Source: Yoonia sp. SS1-5 (GTDB lineage: Bacteria; Pseudomonadota; Alphaproteobacteria; Rhodobacterales; Rhodobacteraceae). Taken from it: a stretch of 64,000 bases of DNA. The notes under the pieces were generated by a model, which saw only the letters and a list, made by a program, of their open reading frames with translations, made no database searches and was not told where the DNA came from. Both the position numbers and the translations under genes were made by a program. Positions 29,601-38,435 of the stretch are shown in pieces (the stretch's first letter is position 1; each line of letters opens with the position of its first letter). The stretch spans positions 4,068,477 through 4,132,476 of the forward strand of contig NZ_CP151767.2 of NCBI RefSeq assembly GCF_038443705.2, read 5' to 3'.

Positions 29601-30494
29601 TCAGGACCCGCGCTTTGCCAAATCAATAAACGCCCGCAGACGACGCGGCATGTGACGTTTGCTGAGGTAGTTGATCGTGTGGCGCGGTTGGTCGGGGATC
29701 TGCCCGTCGAGAACCGATACCAACTCACCACTGGCAAGAAAGGGCTCTGCGGCTTGTGTGTAGACATAGGCGGCACCCACGCCGGCCCGCGCAAACTGCA
29801 TCATCGCGTTGACGTCGTTCACCACCATGCGCCGTATTGGGTTCACGGAATACGGCCCCTCTTTCCCCCAGAACTTCCAGGGAATGATCTGATCCGCGGT
29901 GCCAAAGGCAAAATATATCCCGTCATGCGCAACAAGCGCGTCCGGAGTTTTGGGAATACCTTTCCGCGCCCAATATGCAGCCGAGCCAACAACACGCAGC
30001 TGCTGCGGGGGGCCAACGGCGATTGCGTGGGTATCAGCCTCTAGCAGATGTTCAAACCGAATTGCGGCATCAACGCCGGATGATACCAAATCCACCTTTC
30101 GGTCATCATAGATCACCTCGACATGCACATCGGGGTAGCGCGCCGCGTATTCGCAGAGCAGCTGATCAAGGAAAAACGGCCCGCTGCTGCGCGGCGCGCT
30201 TAGCTTGAGCGTCCCGCTGACGGTCTCTTGTCTTTCGTTAAGCTCGCGCAGGGCGAATTCGAGATCCTGAATTGCGGGCAGGCTTCTGTCATAAAGTTTC
30301 TGACCAGCCGTTGTCAGGGCGATCTTTCGTGTTGTGCGATCAAAAAGGCGCACGCCAAGCCGATCCTCGAAACGCTGTATGGCCTCGCTGACAGAACCCG
30401 CACCCAGTTTGAGGTTGTTGGCAGCGGCCCGAAAGCCATTGGCCCGCGCGACCTCGACAAAAATGGTCATATCACTGAGTTGATTGCGCTGCAT
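29601..30494 (-). CDS. LysR-family transcriptional regulator
   Basis: A 297-residue LTTR: N-terminal winged helix (MTIFVEVARANGFRAAANNL... SVSEAIQRFEDRLGVRLFDRTTRKIALT) followed by the ligand-binding domain. It is transcribed divergently from the two SnoaL-like genes across a 165-bp gap, where LysR regulators usually bind, so it probably controls them. The ligand is not predictable from sequence. Confidence 0.93.
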   Translation of the reverse strand: MQRNQLSDMTIFVEVARANGFRAAANNLKLGAGSVSEAIQRFEDRLGVRLFDRTTRKIALTTAGQKLYDRSLPAIQDLEFALRELNERQETVSGTLKLSAPRSSGPFFLDQLLCEYAARYPDVHVEVIYDDRKVDLVSSGVDAAIRFEHLLEADTHAIAVGPPQQLRVVGSAAYWARKGIPKTPDALVAHDGIYFAFGTADQIIPWKFWGKEGPYSVNPIRRMVVNDVNAMMQFARAGVGAAYVYTQAAEPFLASGELVSVLDGQIPDQPRHTINYLSKRHMPRRLRAFIDLAKRGS

Positions 30495-30659
30495 TGTATG
30501 ATTTTCCGATCAATGTGTTCGCGATTTTGCGGGTAATCGTAACGAAGTAAGGTCGCTATAGAAAGCGGCGGTCGCGCTGTCGTGAGGAAAAGTTCCCGGC
30601 TGCGGCACCGAAAAGTGACGAATTGACCAGCTGCCCCTCGCAACCAGAAAGATGCCAAT

Positions 30660-31046
30660 ATGAGCGAACAAGACAAAAAAGATGTTCAGGCCGTTATTGA
30701 TACCTGGCTGCGCAGTCTGGATGCGGGTGACCTGCAAGGGATGCTGGATACATGTGATCCGACCTGCATCACCGCCAACGAAAAAACCCCGACAACCGTG
30801 GGTGTTGCGCCTATCCGCACGAAATATGAAGCCCGCATTGCGGCGGCGGATTTCAAATCCGGTTTCACGACCGAGCATATCGCAATTTATGGCGATTTCG
30901 CCGTCGTGGTCGGGTTTTTCACAGTCGAGATGACGTTCAAGGCCGATGGCAAGAAGGGTGGCGGGTCTGGCCGTTTGCTTCTGGGTTATCGCCGCCATGA
31001 GGATGGCGCGTGGAAGATGGTCGTCGATATGGACAACAATGCCTGA
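30660..31046 (+). CDS. SnoaL-like (NTF2-fold) protein
   Basis: A 128-residue protein with the NTF2/SnoaL (DUF4440) pattern: an N-terminal helix pair (DVQAVIDTWLRSLDAGDLQGMLDTCDPTCI), then strands ending LLGYRRHEDGAWKMVVDMDN. Family members are ketosteroid-isomerase-like enzymes or ligand-binding proteins. It starts the + transcription unit divergent from the LysR gene, and the second SnoaL-like gene follows 19 bp later. Substrate unknown. Confidence 0.8.
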   Translation: MSEQDKKDVQAVIDTWLRSLDAGDLQGMLDTCDPTCITANEKTPTTVGVAPIRTKYEARIAAADFKSGFTTEHIAIYGDFAVVVGFFTVEMTFKADGKKGGGSGRLLLGYRRHEDGAWKMVVDMDNNA

Positions 31047-31065
31047 CCCCGGAGGATCAATAGAA

Positions 31066-31449
31066 ATGACAATGAAAATTGCAGCGAAACCGCGCGATAT
31101 TGCGACTTGCGTCGCTGGCTACCTGAAAGATGGCGATCTGGAGGGGGTCGTGTCGATGTTTCATCCCGCATGTCAGATATTCTTTCCTGCCGATGCGCCG
31201 CCTTCGATAGGGCATGATGGCGCGCGCGCGGTTTTCAAGGATTTCGTCCCCATGCGCCCCACGTTGGACTCGACCGTGACCAGTGAGATCATCAATGGTG
31301 ATACTGCGCTGCTGCAAGCGGATTGGCGCTTCAAGGAAGCGGATGGAAATGTGATCGCGGAAGGACAATCAACCGAGGTCGCGAAGAAACTGGCAAATGG
31401 CGGTTGGGGTTATTTTATTGACTGTCCCGACGGCCCGCCGTCGAAATAA
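31066..31449 (+). CDS. Second SnoaL-like (NTF2-fold) protein
   Basis: A 127-residue protein with a similar alpha+beta layout to its neighbour (PRDIATCVAGYLKDGDLEGVVSMFHPACQIFFPAD... ALLQADWRFKEADGNVIAEGQSTEVAKK), ending in YFIDCPDGPPSK. The ATG at 31066 is preceded by GGAGG, so the longer upstream reading (30946), which overlaps the previous gene, is rejected. The two genes look like a cotranscribed, diverged pair, possibly forming a heteromer. Confidence 0.78.
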   Translation: MTMKIAAKPRDIATCVAGYLKDGDLEGVVSMFHPACQIFFPADAPPSIGHDGARAVFKDFVPMRPTLDSTVTSEIINGDTALLQADWRFKEADGNVIAEGQSTEVAKKLANGGWGYFIDCPDGPPSK

Positions 31450-31652
31450 TATCTGATCATCGTTTCGGCGTCATAAGGATGGGTTGATGTGGTCCATAGC
31501 GTCGCGCCACCGCGTCAGCCCGTAAATTGCTGACTGCGCCGCAGCAGGAAATGCGCACTCTACCGATGTCGCCAAGATAAGTTTGCCGTCAGAACGGTTT
31601 GCAGTCTGAGGCCAGGTATGCAACCTCAACACTGCAAGTGACGGAGGCAGCG

Positions 31653-32348
31653 ATGAAACGATCCCGCATCAACGAGATTATGGCCGAAGCGGACGAGATG
31701 ATCCGATCCTACGGGTTCGTTCTGCCGCCATGGGCGTTTTGGACGCCTGCGGAGTTTCAGGAAAAGGCATCCGTTGCCAGCGCCGTGATTGATGCCCGCT
31801 GCGGCTGGGATATCACCGATTATGGTGCCGGTCGCTATGACGAGATGGGATTGTTTTTGTTTACCCTGCGCAATGGTCGGCTGGCCGATCTGCAGCGCGG
31901 CGGGGGCATGTGCTATGCTGAAAAGCTGCTGATCTCAAAGCAGGACCAACTGTCACCGATGCATACCCATGTCATCAAGGCCGAGGATATCATCAATCGC
32001 GGTGGCGCCACGATGGTGATCGAGCTCTACGGTTCGGACCCGGACGGAAATTTTGATGAGACCGCCGGTGGCGTGGTGATGTGCGATGGGCTCCGCCGTA
32101 GCTTCGGCCCCGGCGAAAAGCTGAAATTTGCCCCGGGTGAAAGTGTCACGCTGATGCCAGGCGATTGGCATGCGTTCTGGGGCGAGGGTGGCGATGTCCT
32201 GATCGGTGAAGTTTCCACCGTGAATGATGACGAGACGGACAATATCTTTCGCGAGCCGATTGGACGCTTCGCCAATGTTGAAGAGGATGTTGCGCCGACC
32301 CATCTGCTGGTCAGCGACTATAATGCGTGGCTGCGCCCGACGGGCTGA
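31653..32348 (+). CDS. D-lyxose/D-mannose-type ketol-isomerase (cupin)
   Basis: A 231-residue cupin of the D-lyxose isomerase family, which interconverts D-lyxose and D-xylulose or D-mannose and D-fructose. Visible features are the N-terminal helix MKRSRINEIMAEADEMI, the metal-binding MHTHVIKAEDIINRGG (two His and a Glu) and the later His in GDWHAFWGE. The start is set by GGAGG 5 bp upstream of 31653. It is followed by an AT-rich gap and a convergent gene. Physiological substrate is inferred from family only. Confidence 0.88.
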   Translation: MKRSRINEIMAEADEMIRSYGFVLPPWAFWTPAEFQEKASVASAVIDARCGWDITDYGAGRYDEMGLFLFTLRNGRLADLQRGGGMCYAEKLLISKQDQLSPMHTHVIKAEDIINRGGATMVIELYGSDPDGNFDETAGGVVMCDGLRRSFGPGEKLKFAPGESVTLMPGDWHAFWGEGGDVLIGEVSTVNDDETDNIFREPIGRFANVEEDVAPTHLLVSDYNAWLRPTG

Positions 32349-32474
32349 GTTCGCCTATTCTTAATGAGAAACCCGGACTTCAGAGCTTTAAGATTTGCTG
32401 TTTAATTCATTTAAATCAGTAATCTGTAAGGCTTTCTTGATGTTTTTTCGTCAGGTCAGCTGAACAAATCCGGA

Positions 32475-33641
32475 TCAACGTACCACCGCGATGCCGCCCA
32501 TGCGGCCCAACAGCTTTGGAATATGTTCCTTGAACCGAAAGAACCCGTGGGTGGCGTATGGCCATGCGGCGACATCGTAGGGGCGGATAATCCGCCTGAT
32601 ATTCTGGTCCGCCAGTGCGTCGGCCGTTGGTCCAACCGGTGGGTAAGATGTCAGGACTTGGCGCAGTCCGTGATCTTGCGCCCAGTCTGCCAGGTTTGCT
32701 GGTGCGATTTGATCCACGTGCCCCAGTGTGGCCGAAAAGCGTGTCGTACAAGCGTCCAACGCCTTGGCCACGAAGTCGGTAACGTTGGGCGCGACCTGCA
32801 AGGGGCTGCGGTGATTTGTCGTTCTGACGACCGCCGTCGCCTGCGGGGTGACCTGGTCGAGCAGCCAGCCGGGTGACAAATCTTCCTCGGTCAGGATCAA
32901 TCCTGTCCGCTGGGTCGGATCAATCGGGTCGCTGACGGGAACTGCCCCTTTTTCGGGATGGGGTGGGCCGTCCAGCGGCGGGGCGAGTGTGGCAAGGCCC
33001 GTGGGCCGAAACCGCCCATTGGTGTATTTGTTTATGTTGTCGGGGCGCGCCAGATAGGTTTTGCCGCGCGTCTGCAGCCCGCCAACCCAGCGCCAGGACA
33101 GCGTGTTGGACGCCGGATCACCATCCAGCAGATGCCGCATGAAAAAATCGGCCCCAAGGGTCCAGGGCAGGCGCAAGGTGAAGATCCACATAGACGCAAA
33201 CCACATGCGGGCGTGGTTGTGCAGGTATCCGGTCTCGACCAGCTCGTTGGCCCAATGGTCAAAGCAATCAATGCCGGTGGCGCCGTTGCAGGCGGCCTCC
33301 CATTCCTGACGTAGGCCGTTTTCTGTTTGAATGCGGTTCAGCGCCGCGTTCAAGTCGGATTTATATGCTGTCCAGACACCCGGCCGCATCTCTAGCCAGC
33401 CTTTCCAATAGGTGCGCCAGAAGACTTCCTGTATGAATTTTTCGGCCGCTTGTGGGCTGTGCCGGGCGGTGACGGCTGCAAGGACCTCTTCTTCGGTCAG
33501 GATGCGATGTCGGATATAGGGCGACAGACAGGACACATGCGCCCGCCCATCGTAATTTCGCCCCGTCGCGTAGGCGCGCCCGGCTTGTGGCACAAAATCC
33601 TGCAACGTTTTCAGCGCGGCGGTGTAAGTTGGATCAAACAT
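32475..33641 (-). CDS. Photolyase/cryptochrome-like FAD-binding protein, rearranged
   Basis: A 388-residue flavoprotein whose first ~230 residues correspond to the FAD-binding C-terminal half of photolyases: LSPYIRHRILTEEEV, FIQEVFWRTYWKGWLE, the TGYLHNHARMWFASMW block and GDPASNTLSWRWVGG. The usual N-terminal alpha/beta antenna domain is missing; the FAD domain starts within 35 residues of the N-terminus. The last ~150 residues (LADWAQDHGLRQVLTSYPP, then HGFFRFKEHIPKLL) look like an alpha/beta domain, possibly a permuted or degraded antenna domain. DNA-repair activity cannot be assumed. Confidence 0.82.
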   Translation of the reverse strand: MFDPTYTAALKTLQDFVPQAGRAYATGRNYDGRAHVSCLSPYIRHRILTEEEVLAAVTARHSPQAAEKFIQEVFWRTYWKGWLEMRPGVWTAYKSDLNAALNRIQTENGLRQEWEAACNGATGIDCFDHWANELVETGYLHNHARMWFASMWIFTLRLPWTLGADFFMRHLLDGDPASNTLSWRWVGGLQTRGKTYLARPDNINKYTNGRFRPTGLATLAPPLDGPPHPEKGAVPVSDPIDPTQRTGLILTEEDLSPGWLLDQVTPQATAVVRTTNHRSPLQVAPNVTDFVAKALDACTTRFSATLGHVDQIAPANLADWAQDHGLRQVLTSYPPVGPTADALADQNIRRIIRPYDVAAWPYATHGFFRFKEHIPKLLGRMGGIAVVR

Positions 33642-33691
33642 AGCGGGGAGCTATCGCGCAACGCCCCGCTTTCAACCCCCGTGGCGTGTGA

Positions 33692-34156
33692 TCAGGCGCT
33701 GACCGGTGTCAGATGCCCTGCAGCCTTGCAGTAGCAGCCCAGGATCAGCCCCCAATCGCGCAGATAGCTTGTGCTGACCGCGTCTGCCAACGGGCCCAGA
33801 CTGTCCAGATCGCCATGGGTCAGGTCCACTTGGGTCCCGTCGCCATCGGCGTTGAAGCTGACTTGGACAATCGTTGCATCCGCCTCTGCCCCGCCCGGAA
33901 ACCAGCTGAATGCCAGATAGCGGCCCGGATCGTAAGCGATCAGCCGGCCCCAGACATGGATCGTGCCGTCGTCGCCTTCTTCGATGATCGGCGCGCCCTT
34001 TTCTTTGGGAAAGCGCAGGTTGGGCGGCGTCCCGTCCTTGCCGGTGACCGTATGCTTTTCCTTGGGCCACCATGTGTCGATATCGCGCGTGAACAGCGCA
34101 AAGGCCTCTGTCGGTGTCAGCGGAACCCTGACGGATTTCCAGATCGGATCGTTCAT
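33692..34156 (-). CDS. SRPBCC/AHSA1-like protein
   Basis: A 154-residue START-like (Bet v 1 fold) protein: MNDPIWKSVRVPLTPTEAFALFTRDIDTWWP, IIEEGDDGTIHVWGRLIAYDPGRYLAFSWFPG and a C-terminal helix YLRDWGLILGCYCKAAGHL. Members bind hydrophobic ligands or act as Hsp90 activator-like domains. Its start codon overlaps the stop of the upstream ArsR gene (ATGA), an arrangement common to ArsR-AHSA1 operons. Ligand unknown. Confidence 0.9.
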   Translation of the reverse strand: MNDPIWKSVRVPLTPTEAFALFTRDIDTWWPKEKHTVTGKDGTPPNLRFPKEKGAPIIEEGDDGTIHVWGRLIAYDPGRYLAFSWFPGGAEADATIVQVSFNADGDGTQVDLTHGDLDSLGPLADAVSTSYLRDWGLILGCYCKAAGHLTPVSA

Positions 34157-34470
34157 GTGTTCTTTCCTTTGGCTTTTTCTTCGGCCGCCCGGGCGAACGC
34201 AGCCAGCGCGTCATCCCACAACGTATCGAGATATTTGCGTAGCTCCTCCACGCCACTCGGTGCAATCGCGTAGAGACGACGATTGCCTGCCGGTGTTACG
34301 GTTAGCAAGCCGGCGTCGGACAGGACGCGCAGATGCTGGCTGACCGCGGGACGGCTGACCTGCATATCGGCGGCGATGGCGCTGACAGGCAACGGGCCAT
34401 GGCGTAATTTGTCGATGATGTCGCGTCGTGTTGGGTCGGCAAGGGCGGTGATTGCATGTGCGTAAGTCAT
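34153..34470 (-). CDS. ArsR-family winged-helix regulator
   Basis: A 105-residue ArsR/HTH_20-type repressor: ALADPTRRDIIDKLRHGPLPVSAIAADMQVSRPAVSQHLRVLSDAGLL is the winged helix. No metal-binding cysteines are present, so it is not a classical metal sensor. It overlaps the SRPBCC gene by 4 bp and presumably represses its own operon through the half-site array that covers its start codon. Confidence 0.93.
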   Translation of the reverse strand: MTYAHAITALADPTRRDIIDKLRHGPLPVSAIAADMQVSRPAVSQHLRVLSDAGLLTVTPAGNRRLYAIAPSGVEELRKYLDTLWDDALAAFARAAEEKAKGKNT

Positions 34471-34494
34471 GACTTACTGTAAGTTGGCGCTTAC
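34462..34494. promoter_or_regulatory. Candidate ArsR operator: array of GTAAGT half-sites
   Basis: A perfect 16-bp palindrome GTAAGTCATGACTTAC (34462-34477) overlaps the arsR start codon. Its right arm is also the left arm of a second palindrome ACTTAC-T-GTAAGT (34472-34484), and a further CTTAC half-site follows at 34490-34494. Four half-sites of alternating orientation fit autoregulation by the adjacent winged-helix repressor. Confidence 0.7.
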
Positions 34495-34518
34495 GATTCG
34501 TCAATCGTTGGTCCAACC

Positions 34519-34546
34519 CTTGAAGCCCCTGACGGCGGCCACTAAG
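34519..34546 (+). promoter_or_regulatory. Possible heat-shock (RpoH-type) promoter of clpP
   Basis: CTTGAAG at 34519-34525 is followed, 17 bases after CTTG, by CACTAA. This is close to the alphaproteobacterial RpoH pattern CTTG-N17-CTATAT but with several mismatches in the -10. It lies 56 bp upstream of clpP, a usual heat-shock gene. Based on pattern only. Confidence 0.35.
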
Positions 34547-34601
34547 ACTCTGTCAGGATTTATGAAGTAGGACGACATCGTCCAACAGTGAGGCACCCTA
34601 T

Positions 34602-35222
34602 ATGCAAGACCCCGTCGAGACCTATATGAACCTTGTCCCCATGGTCGTTGAACAGACCGCGCGGGGGGAGCGTGCTTACGACATTTTTTCGCGACTGCTG
34701 AAAGAGCGGATCATCTTTCTTAACGGCCCCGTACATGATGGCATGAGCCAACTGGTTGTGGCCCAGTTGCTGCATCTTGAGGCCGAGAACCCCAAGAAGG
34801 AAATCAGCATGTATATCAACAGCCCCGGCGGTGTTGTGACATCTGGTTTGTCGATCTACGACACGATGCAATATATCAAACCCAAGGTCAGCACGCTGGT
34901 TATTGGTCAGGCCGCGTCGATGGGCTCGTTGCTGTTGACGGCCGGACAGGCGGGCATGCGTTTCTCGCTTCCCAACAGCCGTGTGATGGTTCACCAGCCG
35001 TCAGGCGGGTATCAGGGGCAGGCGACTGACATCATGATCCACGCCGCCGAGACCCAGAAACTCAAGAACCGCTTGAACGAGATTTACGTCAAGCATACCG
35101 GCCAGACCCTCAAGAAAGTCGAGGCCGCATTGGAGCGTGACAACTTCATGTCCCCCGAAGAGGCCAAAGACTGGGGTTTGATCGACGAGATCGTTGAAAA
35201 TCGCGAGAAATCGGATGAGTGA
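34602..35222 (+). CDS. clpP: ATP-dependent Clp protease proteolytic subunit ClpP
   Basis: Serine peptidase that forms the double-heptamer chamber of ClpXP. The nucleophile Ser106 is in [11 protein letters not shown] and His131 in [12 protein letters not shown]; the glycine-rich loop [10 protein letters not shown] is also intact. The 206-residue length is normal. GTGAGG precedes the ATG. clpX follows after a 123-bp gap containing an imperfect hairpin (GGGCTGTCC...GGGAC...CAGCCC), so ratio control of P to X is possible. Confidence 0.98.
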   Translation: MQDPVETYMNLVPMVVEQTARGERAYDIFSRLLKERIIFLNGPVHDGMSQLVVAQLLHLEAENPKKEISMYINSPGGVVTSGLSIYDTMQYIKPKVSTLVIGQAASMGSLLLTAGQAGMRFSLPNSRVMVHQPSGGYQGQATDIMIHAAETQKLKNRLNEIYVKHTGQTLKKVEAALERDNFMSPEEAKDWGLIDEIVENREKSDE

Positions 35223-35345
35223 ACGCTCTGTTAACGTCACCGTGCGCATAGTCATTTAGACATTGTGGACCTTGTCGGGCTGTCCTAGTGTTGGGACCGG
35301 GGCAGCCCTGTTGATTTGAGAGGCCGAGCGGCCGAGAGGTTTGAG

Positions 35346-36611
35346 ATGGCGAATACATCCGGTAGCGATAGCAAAAACACCTTGTATTGCAGCTTTTGTG
35401 GCAAGAGTCAGCACGAAGTGCGTAAGCTGATTGCCGGCCCGACGGTCTTTATCTGCGATGAGTGTGTTGAACTCTGCATGGATATCATCCGTGAAGAGAC
35501 AAAGACTGCCGGCCTGAAAGCCGGGGACGGCGTGCCAACCCCAACCGAAATCTGTCAGGTGCTGGATGACTATGTCATTGGTCAGCTCCATGCCAAACGC
35601 GTCCTTTCGGTCGCGGTTCACAACCATTACAAGCGCCTGAACCATGCCGACAAATCTGACATCGAGTTGGCGAAATCAAACATCATGCTGATCGGCCCGA
35701 CCGGTTGCGGCAAGACGCTGTTGGCGCAGACGCTGGCCCGGATTCTCGACGTGCCGTTCACCATGGCTGATGCCACTACATTGACCGAGGCGGGTTATGT
35801 TGGCGAGGACGTGGAAAACATCATCCTCAAATTGCTGCAGGCGTCGGAATACAATGTCGAACGCGCGCAGCGCGGGATCGTCTATATTGACGAGGTCGAC
35901 AAGATCACGCGCAAGTCGGACAACCCATCCATCACCCGCGATGTCTCGGGCGAAGGGGTTCAGCAGGCCTTGCTGAAGATCATGGAAGGCACGGTTGCGT
36001 CCGTGCCGCCGCAGGGCGGTCGCAAACATCCGCAGCAGGAATTCCTGCAGGTCGACACGACCAATATCCTGTTTATCTGTGGCGGTGCGTTTGCCGGTCT
36101 GGACAAGATTATTGCACAGCGCGGCAAAGGGTCCGGCATGGGCTTTGGCGCGGACGTCAAGGACAATGACGAACGTGGCATTGGCGAGGTGTTCCAGGAT
36201 CTCGAGCCTGAGGATCTTTTGAAATTCGGTCTGATCCCCGAATTCGTGGGCCGGCTGCCGGTCATCGCGACCCTGACGGATCTGGACGAAGACGCGCTGA
36301 TCACCATTCTGACCCAGCCCAAGAATGCCTTGGTCAAGCAGTACCAGCGCCTGTTCGAGCTGGAAGACACCAAGCTGACCTTTACCGAAGATGCGCTGAG
36401 CGCCATCGCCAAACGCGCCATTGAACGCAAGACGGGCGCACGTGGTTTGCGGTCGATCATGGAAGATATCCTGCTGGATACGATGTTCGATCTGCCAGGC
36501 ATGGATACAGTGACCGAGGTCGTGGTGAATGAAGAGGCCGTATCGTCTGACGTTGCCCCCTTGATGATCCACGACAAGGGCAACAAGAAAGAGCCTGCAA
36601 CAGCCAGCTAA
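35346..36611 (+). CDS. clpX: ATP-dependent Clp protease unfoldase ClpX
   Basis: AAA+ hexamer that unfolds substrates for ClpP; in alphaproteobacteria it degrades cell-cycle regulators. The N-terminal zinc-binding domain has Cys15, Cys18, Cys37 and Cys40. Walker A GPTGCGKT (about residue 116), Walker [11 protein letters not shown] and the ClpP-docking IGF-like loop region follow. The start [12 protein letters not shown] with GAGAGG upstream is chosen over 35316. The 421-residue length is normal. Confidence 0.98.
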   Translation: MANTSGSDSKNTLYCSFCGKSQHEVRKLIAGPTVFICDECVELCMDIIREETKTAGLKAGDGVPTPTEICQVLDDYVIGQLHAKRVLSVAVHNHYKRLNHADKSDIELAKSNIMLIGPTGCGKTLLAQTLARILDVPFTMADATTLTEAGYVGEDVENIILKLLQASEYNVERAQRGIVYIDEVDKITRKSDNPSITRDVSGEGVQQALLKIMEGTVASVPPQGGRKHPQQEFLQVDTTNILFICGGAFAGLDKIIAQRGKGSGMGFGADVKDNDERGIGEVFQDLEPEDLLKFGLIPEFVGRLPVIATLTDLDEDALITILTQPKNALVKQYQRLFELEDTKLTFTEDALSAIAKRAIERKTGARGLRSIMEDILLDTMFDLPGMDTVTEVVVNEEAVSSDVAPLMIHDKGNKKEPATAS

Positions 36612-36616
36612 GGCCA

Positions 36617-36997
36617 GTGTCTGTTCGTCACATCAGCACCGGATCCCCGTTCGAGGCACAGATCGGCTATAGCCGCGCTGTTGTTGCGGATGGCTGGGTA
36701 TTTGTAGCGGGGACGACAGGCTATAATTATCAAAGCATGACAATGCCTGATGCGATTGAGGATCAGTGCAAAAATGCACTGTCCACGATTGCGCAGGCTT
36801 TGCAGGAGGCGGGCAGCGATCTGGACCACGTGGTTCGGGTCAACTATTTTGTGCCGGATGCAGCGGAATGGCCAAAATGTTGGCCGATCACCTCTGCCGC
36901 CTTTGCGCAGGCCAAACCGGCGGCGACAATGGTGTCCGCGGGGCTGCAAAACCCCGAGATGAAGATCGAGATCGAGGTCACCGCCCGTCTTCCATGA
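36617..36997 (+). CDS. RidA-family (YjgF) protein
   Basis: A 126-residue RidA/YjgF-like protein, a family that hydrolyses reactive enamine/imine intermediates. Features include VVADGWVFVAGTTGYNY, DLDHVVRVNYFVPDAAEWP and KPAATMVSAGLQNPEMKIEIEVTA. The arginine usually involved in substrate binding is not in its usual GLQ-proximal place (AATMVSAGLQ), which suggests a divergent subgroup. It starts with GTG, 5 bp after the clpX stop, so it is probably cotranscribed with clpX. Confidence 0.88.
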   Translation: MSVRHISTGSPFEAQIGYSRAVVADGWVFVAGTTGYNYQSMTMPDAIEDQCKNALSTIAQALQEAGSDLDHVVRVNYFVPDAAEWPKCWPITSAAFAQAKPAATMVSAGLQNPEMKIEIEVTARLP

Positions 36998-37060
36998 TGA
37001 TCATGCTGGACGTAGCGGGCGCTTTGGTGCATCACCACCTCAAGACAACGGAGATATGAT

Positions 37061-37444
37061 ATGGGCCTCGCGCACAACATCAAACGCATTTTCACATGGT
37101 GGGACGGCCAGTCATTTGGCACGCAGCTATGGACCAGCCGGCACGGTGAGAAGGTGGGCGAGGACGCGCAGGGCAATACCTACTATCGCAACAAGGACGA
37201 CAGTCGACGCTGGGTGATTTACAACGGTGAAAACGAGGCCTCGCGCGTCAGTCCCGATTGGCATGGCTGGCTGCATCGCACCTGGGACGAACCCCCGACC
37301 GAGGCCGCATTGGTCCATAAGGACTGGGAAAAGCCACATCAGGAAAACCTAACCGGCACGATGGCGGCCTATGCACCTGCCGGGTCAATCCGCAAGGCGG
37401 CACCGGTTGCGCGCGCTGATTACGAAGCGTGGTCGCCTGAATAG
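37061..37444 (+). CDS. NDUFA12-type complex I accessory subunit
   Basis: A 127-residue homologue of the NDUFA12/B17.2 accessory subunit, a supernumerary subunit of NADH:ubiquinone oxidoreductase in alphaproteobacteria and mitochondria. Diagnostic segments are [52 protein letters not shown] and [14 protein letters not shown]. It is next to the DUF2155 gene, a conserved pair in this group. Confidence 0.93.
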   Translation: MGLAHNIKRIFTWWDGQSFGTQLWTSRHGEKVGEDAQGNTYYRNKDDSRRWVIYNGENEASRVSPDWHGWLHRTWDEPPTEAALVHKDWEKPHQENLTGTMAAYAPAGSIRKAAPVARADYEAWSPE

Positions 37445-37453
37445 GGGCTGGCC

Positions 37454-37816
37454 ATGCGTCTTATTCTCTCAACTATTCTGGCGGTCTTTTGCAGCGCGTC
37501 CCATGTCGCAGCACAGGATGTCAGCGCCGGGACCAGGGGCGAATTGCGCGTGCTGGACAAGCTGACCGGCACTGTCACAGATCTATCACTGCAAGTCGGC
37601 CAGACCAGCAATCTGGGCTATCTGGAGGTGACGCTGGTGCAATGCCGCTACCCAACTGATAACCCATCTGGCGATGCCTTCGCCGAAGTTGTCGTCTTCT
37701 ACCGCGACGATGATGCCCCGTCATTTGCGGGCTGGATGCTGGCATCCGCGCCGGCGCTGAACGCGATGGATCATCCGCGTTACGATGTCTGGCCGCTGCG
37801 CTGTATGACGTCCTGA
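37454..37816 (+). CDS. DUF2155 exported protein
   Basis: A 120-residue protein with a signal peptide (MRLILSTILAVFCSASHVAAQ) and the DUF2155 core: LRVLDKLTGTVTDLSLQVGQ, LGYLEVTLVQCRYP and FAGWMLASAPALNAMDHPRYDVWPLRC. The two conserved cysteines may pair. Function unknown; it regularly accompanies the NDUFA12 gene. The 3' end overlaps the convergent aat gene by 37 bp. Confidence 0.92.
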   Translation: MRLILSTILAVFCSASHVAAQDVSAGTRGELRVLDKLTGTVTDLSLQVGQTSNLGYLEVTLVQCRYPTDNPSGDAFAEVVVFYRDDDAPSFAGWMLASAPALNAMDHPRYDVWPLRCMTS

Positions 37817-38430
37817 GCGGGCGGTATCGGCCCGGGCGCCGTGAATGATGCCTCACCGGCCACCGCATCGGCCAAGGCCGCGCGATAGGCGTTCCGTTCG
37901 ATTTCGATAGCACCAAGACTGGCCAGATGCGGGGTGATGAACTGCGTGTCAAACAGGCTGAACCCGCCCAGACGGAGCCGATCAACAAGATAGGCCAATG
38001 CCACCTTGGACGCATCCGACACGCGGCTGAACATGCTTTCGCCAAAAAACGCAGCCCCAATCGTGACGCCATAGACCCCGCCAACCAATTGATCGTCTTG
38101 CCAAACCTCGATGGAATGCGCGGCATCGCGGTCAAACAGGGTGCAGTAGAGATCAAAGATCGTGGCATTGATCCATGTCTCGTCCCGGTCGGCGCATCCG
38201 GCGACAACCTGCATGAATGCCTGATCGGTGGTGACGCGCAGATGCCCGCGACGCATCGTCCGCGCCAGACTGCGCGAGATATGGAACCCGTTCAACGGAA
38301 ATATCCCGCGCATGGTGGGGTCGACCCAGAACACATCCGGGTCGTCGCGCCCCTCTGACATGGGAAAAACGCCAATCTGATAGGCCTGCAGCAGCAGTTC
38401 CGGTGTCAGGACATTGTCGTCATCCGGCAC
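37780..38430 (-). CDS. aat: Leucyl/phenylalanyl-tRNA-protein transferase
   Basis: Transfers Leu or Phe from aminoacyl-tRNA to N-terminal Arg/Lys, creating N-degrons for ClpAP/ClpS. The 216-residue length, N-terminal LLQAYQIGVFPMSEGRDDPDVFWVDPTMRGIFPL and GGVYGVTIGAAFFGESMFSR are characteristic. It overlaps the convergent DUF2155 gene at its 3' end and lies 5 bp after accC on the same strand, so it may be the last gene of an accB-accC-aat unit. Confidence 0.96.
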   Translation of the reverse strand: MPDDDNVLTPELLLQAYQIGVFPMSEGRDDPDVFWVDPTMRGIFPLNGFHISRSLARTMRRGHLRVTTDQAFMQVVAGCADRDETWINATIFDLYCTLFDRDAAHSIEVWQDDQLVGGVYGVTIGAAFFGESMFSRVSDASKVALAYLVDRLRLGGFSLFDTQFITPHLASLGAIEIERNAYRAALADAVAGEASFTAPGPIPPAQDVIQRSGQTS

Positions 38431-38435
38431 GCGCC

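Noticed and set aside
30946..31065. Upstream start for the second SnoaL-like gene
   Set aside because: It would overlap the previous gene by 100 bp, while 31066 has a GGAGG site.
33672..34265. Long minus-strand frame across the SRPBCC gene
   Set aside because: It is an alternative frame of the ArsR/SRPBCC operon, which has clear family matches and a 4-bp overlap.
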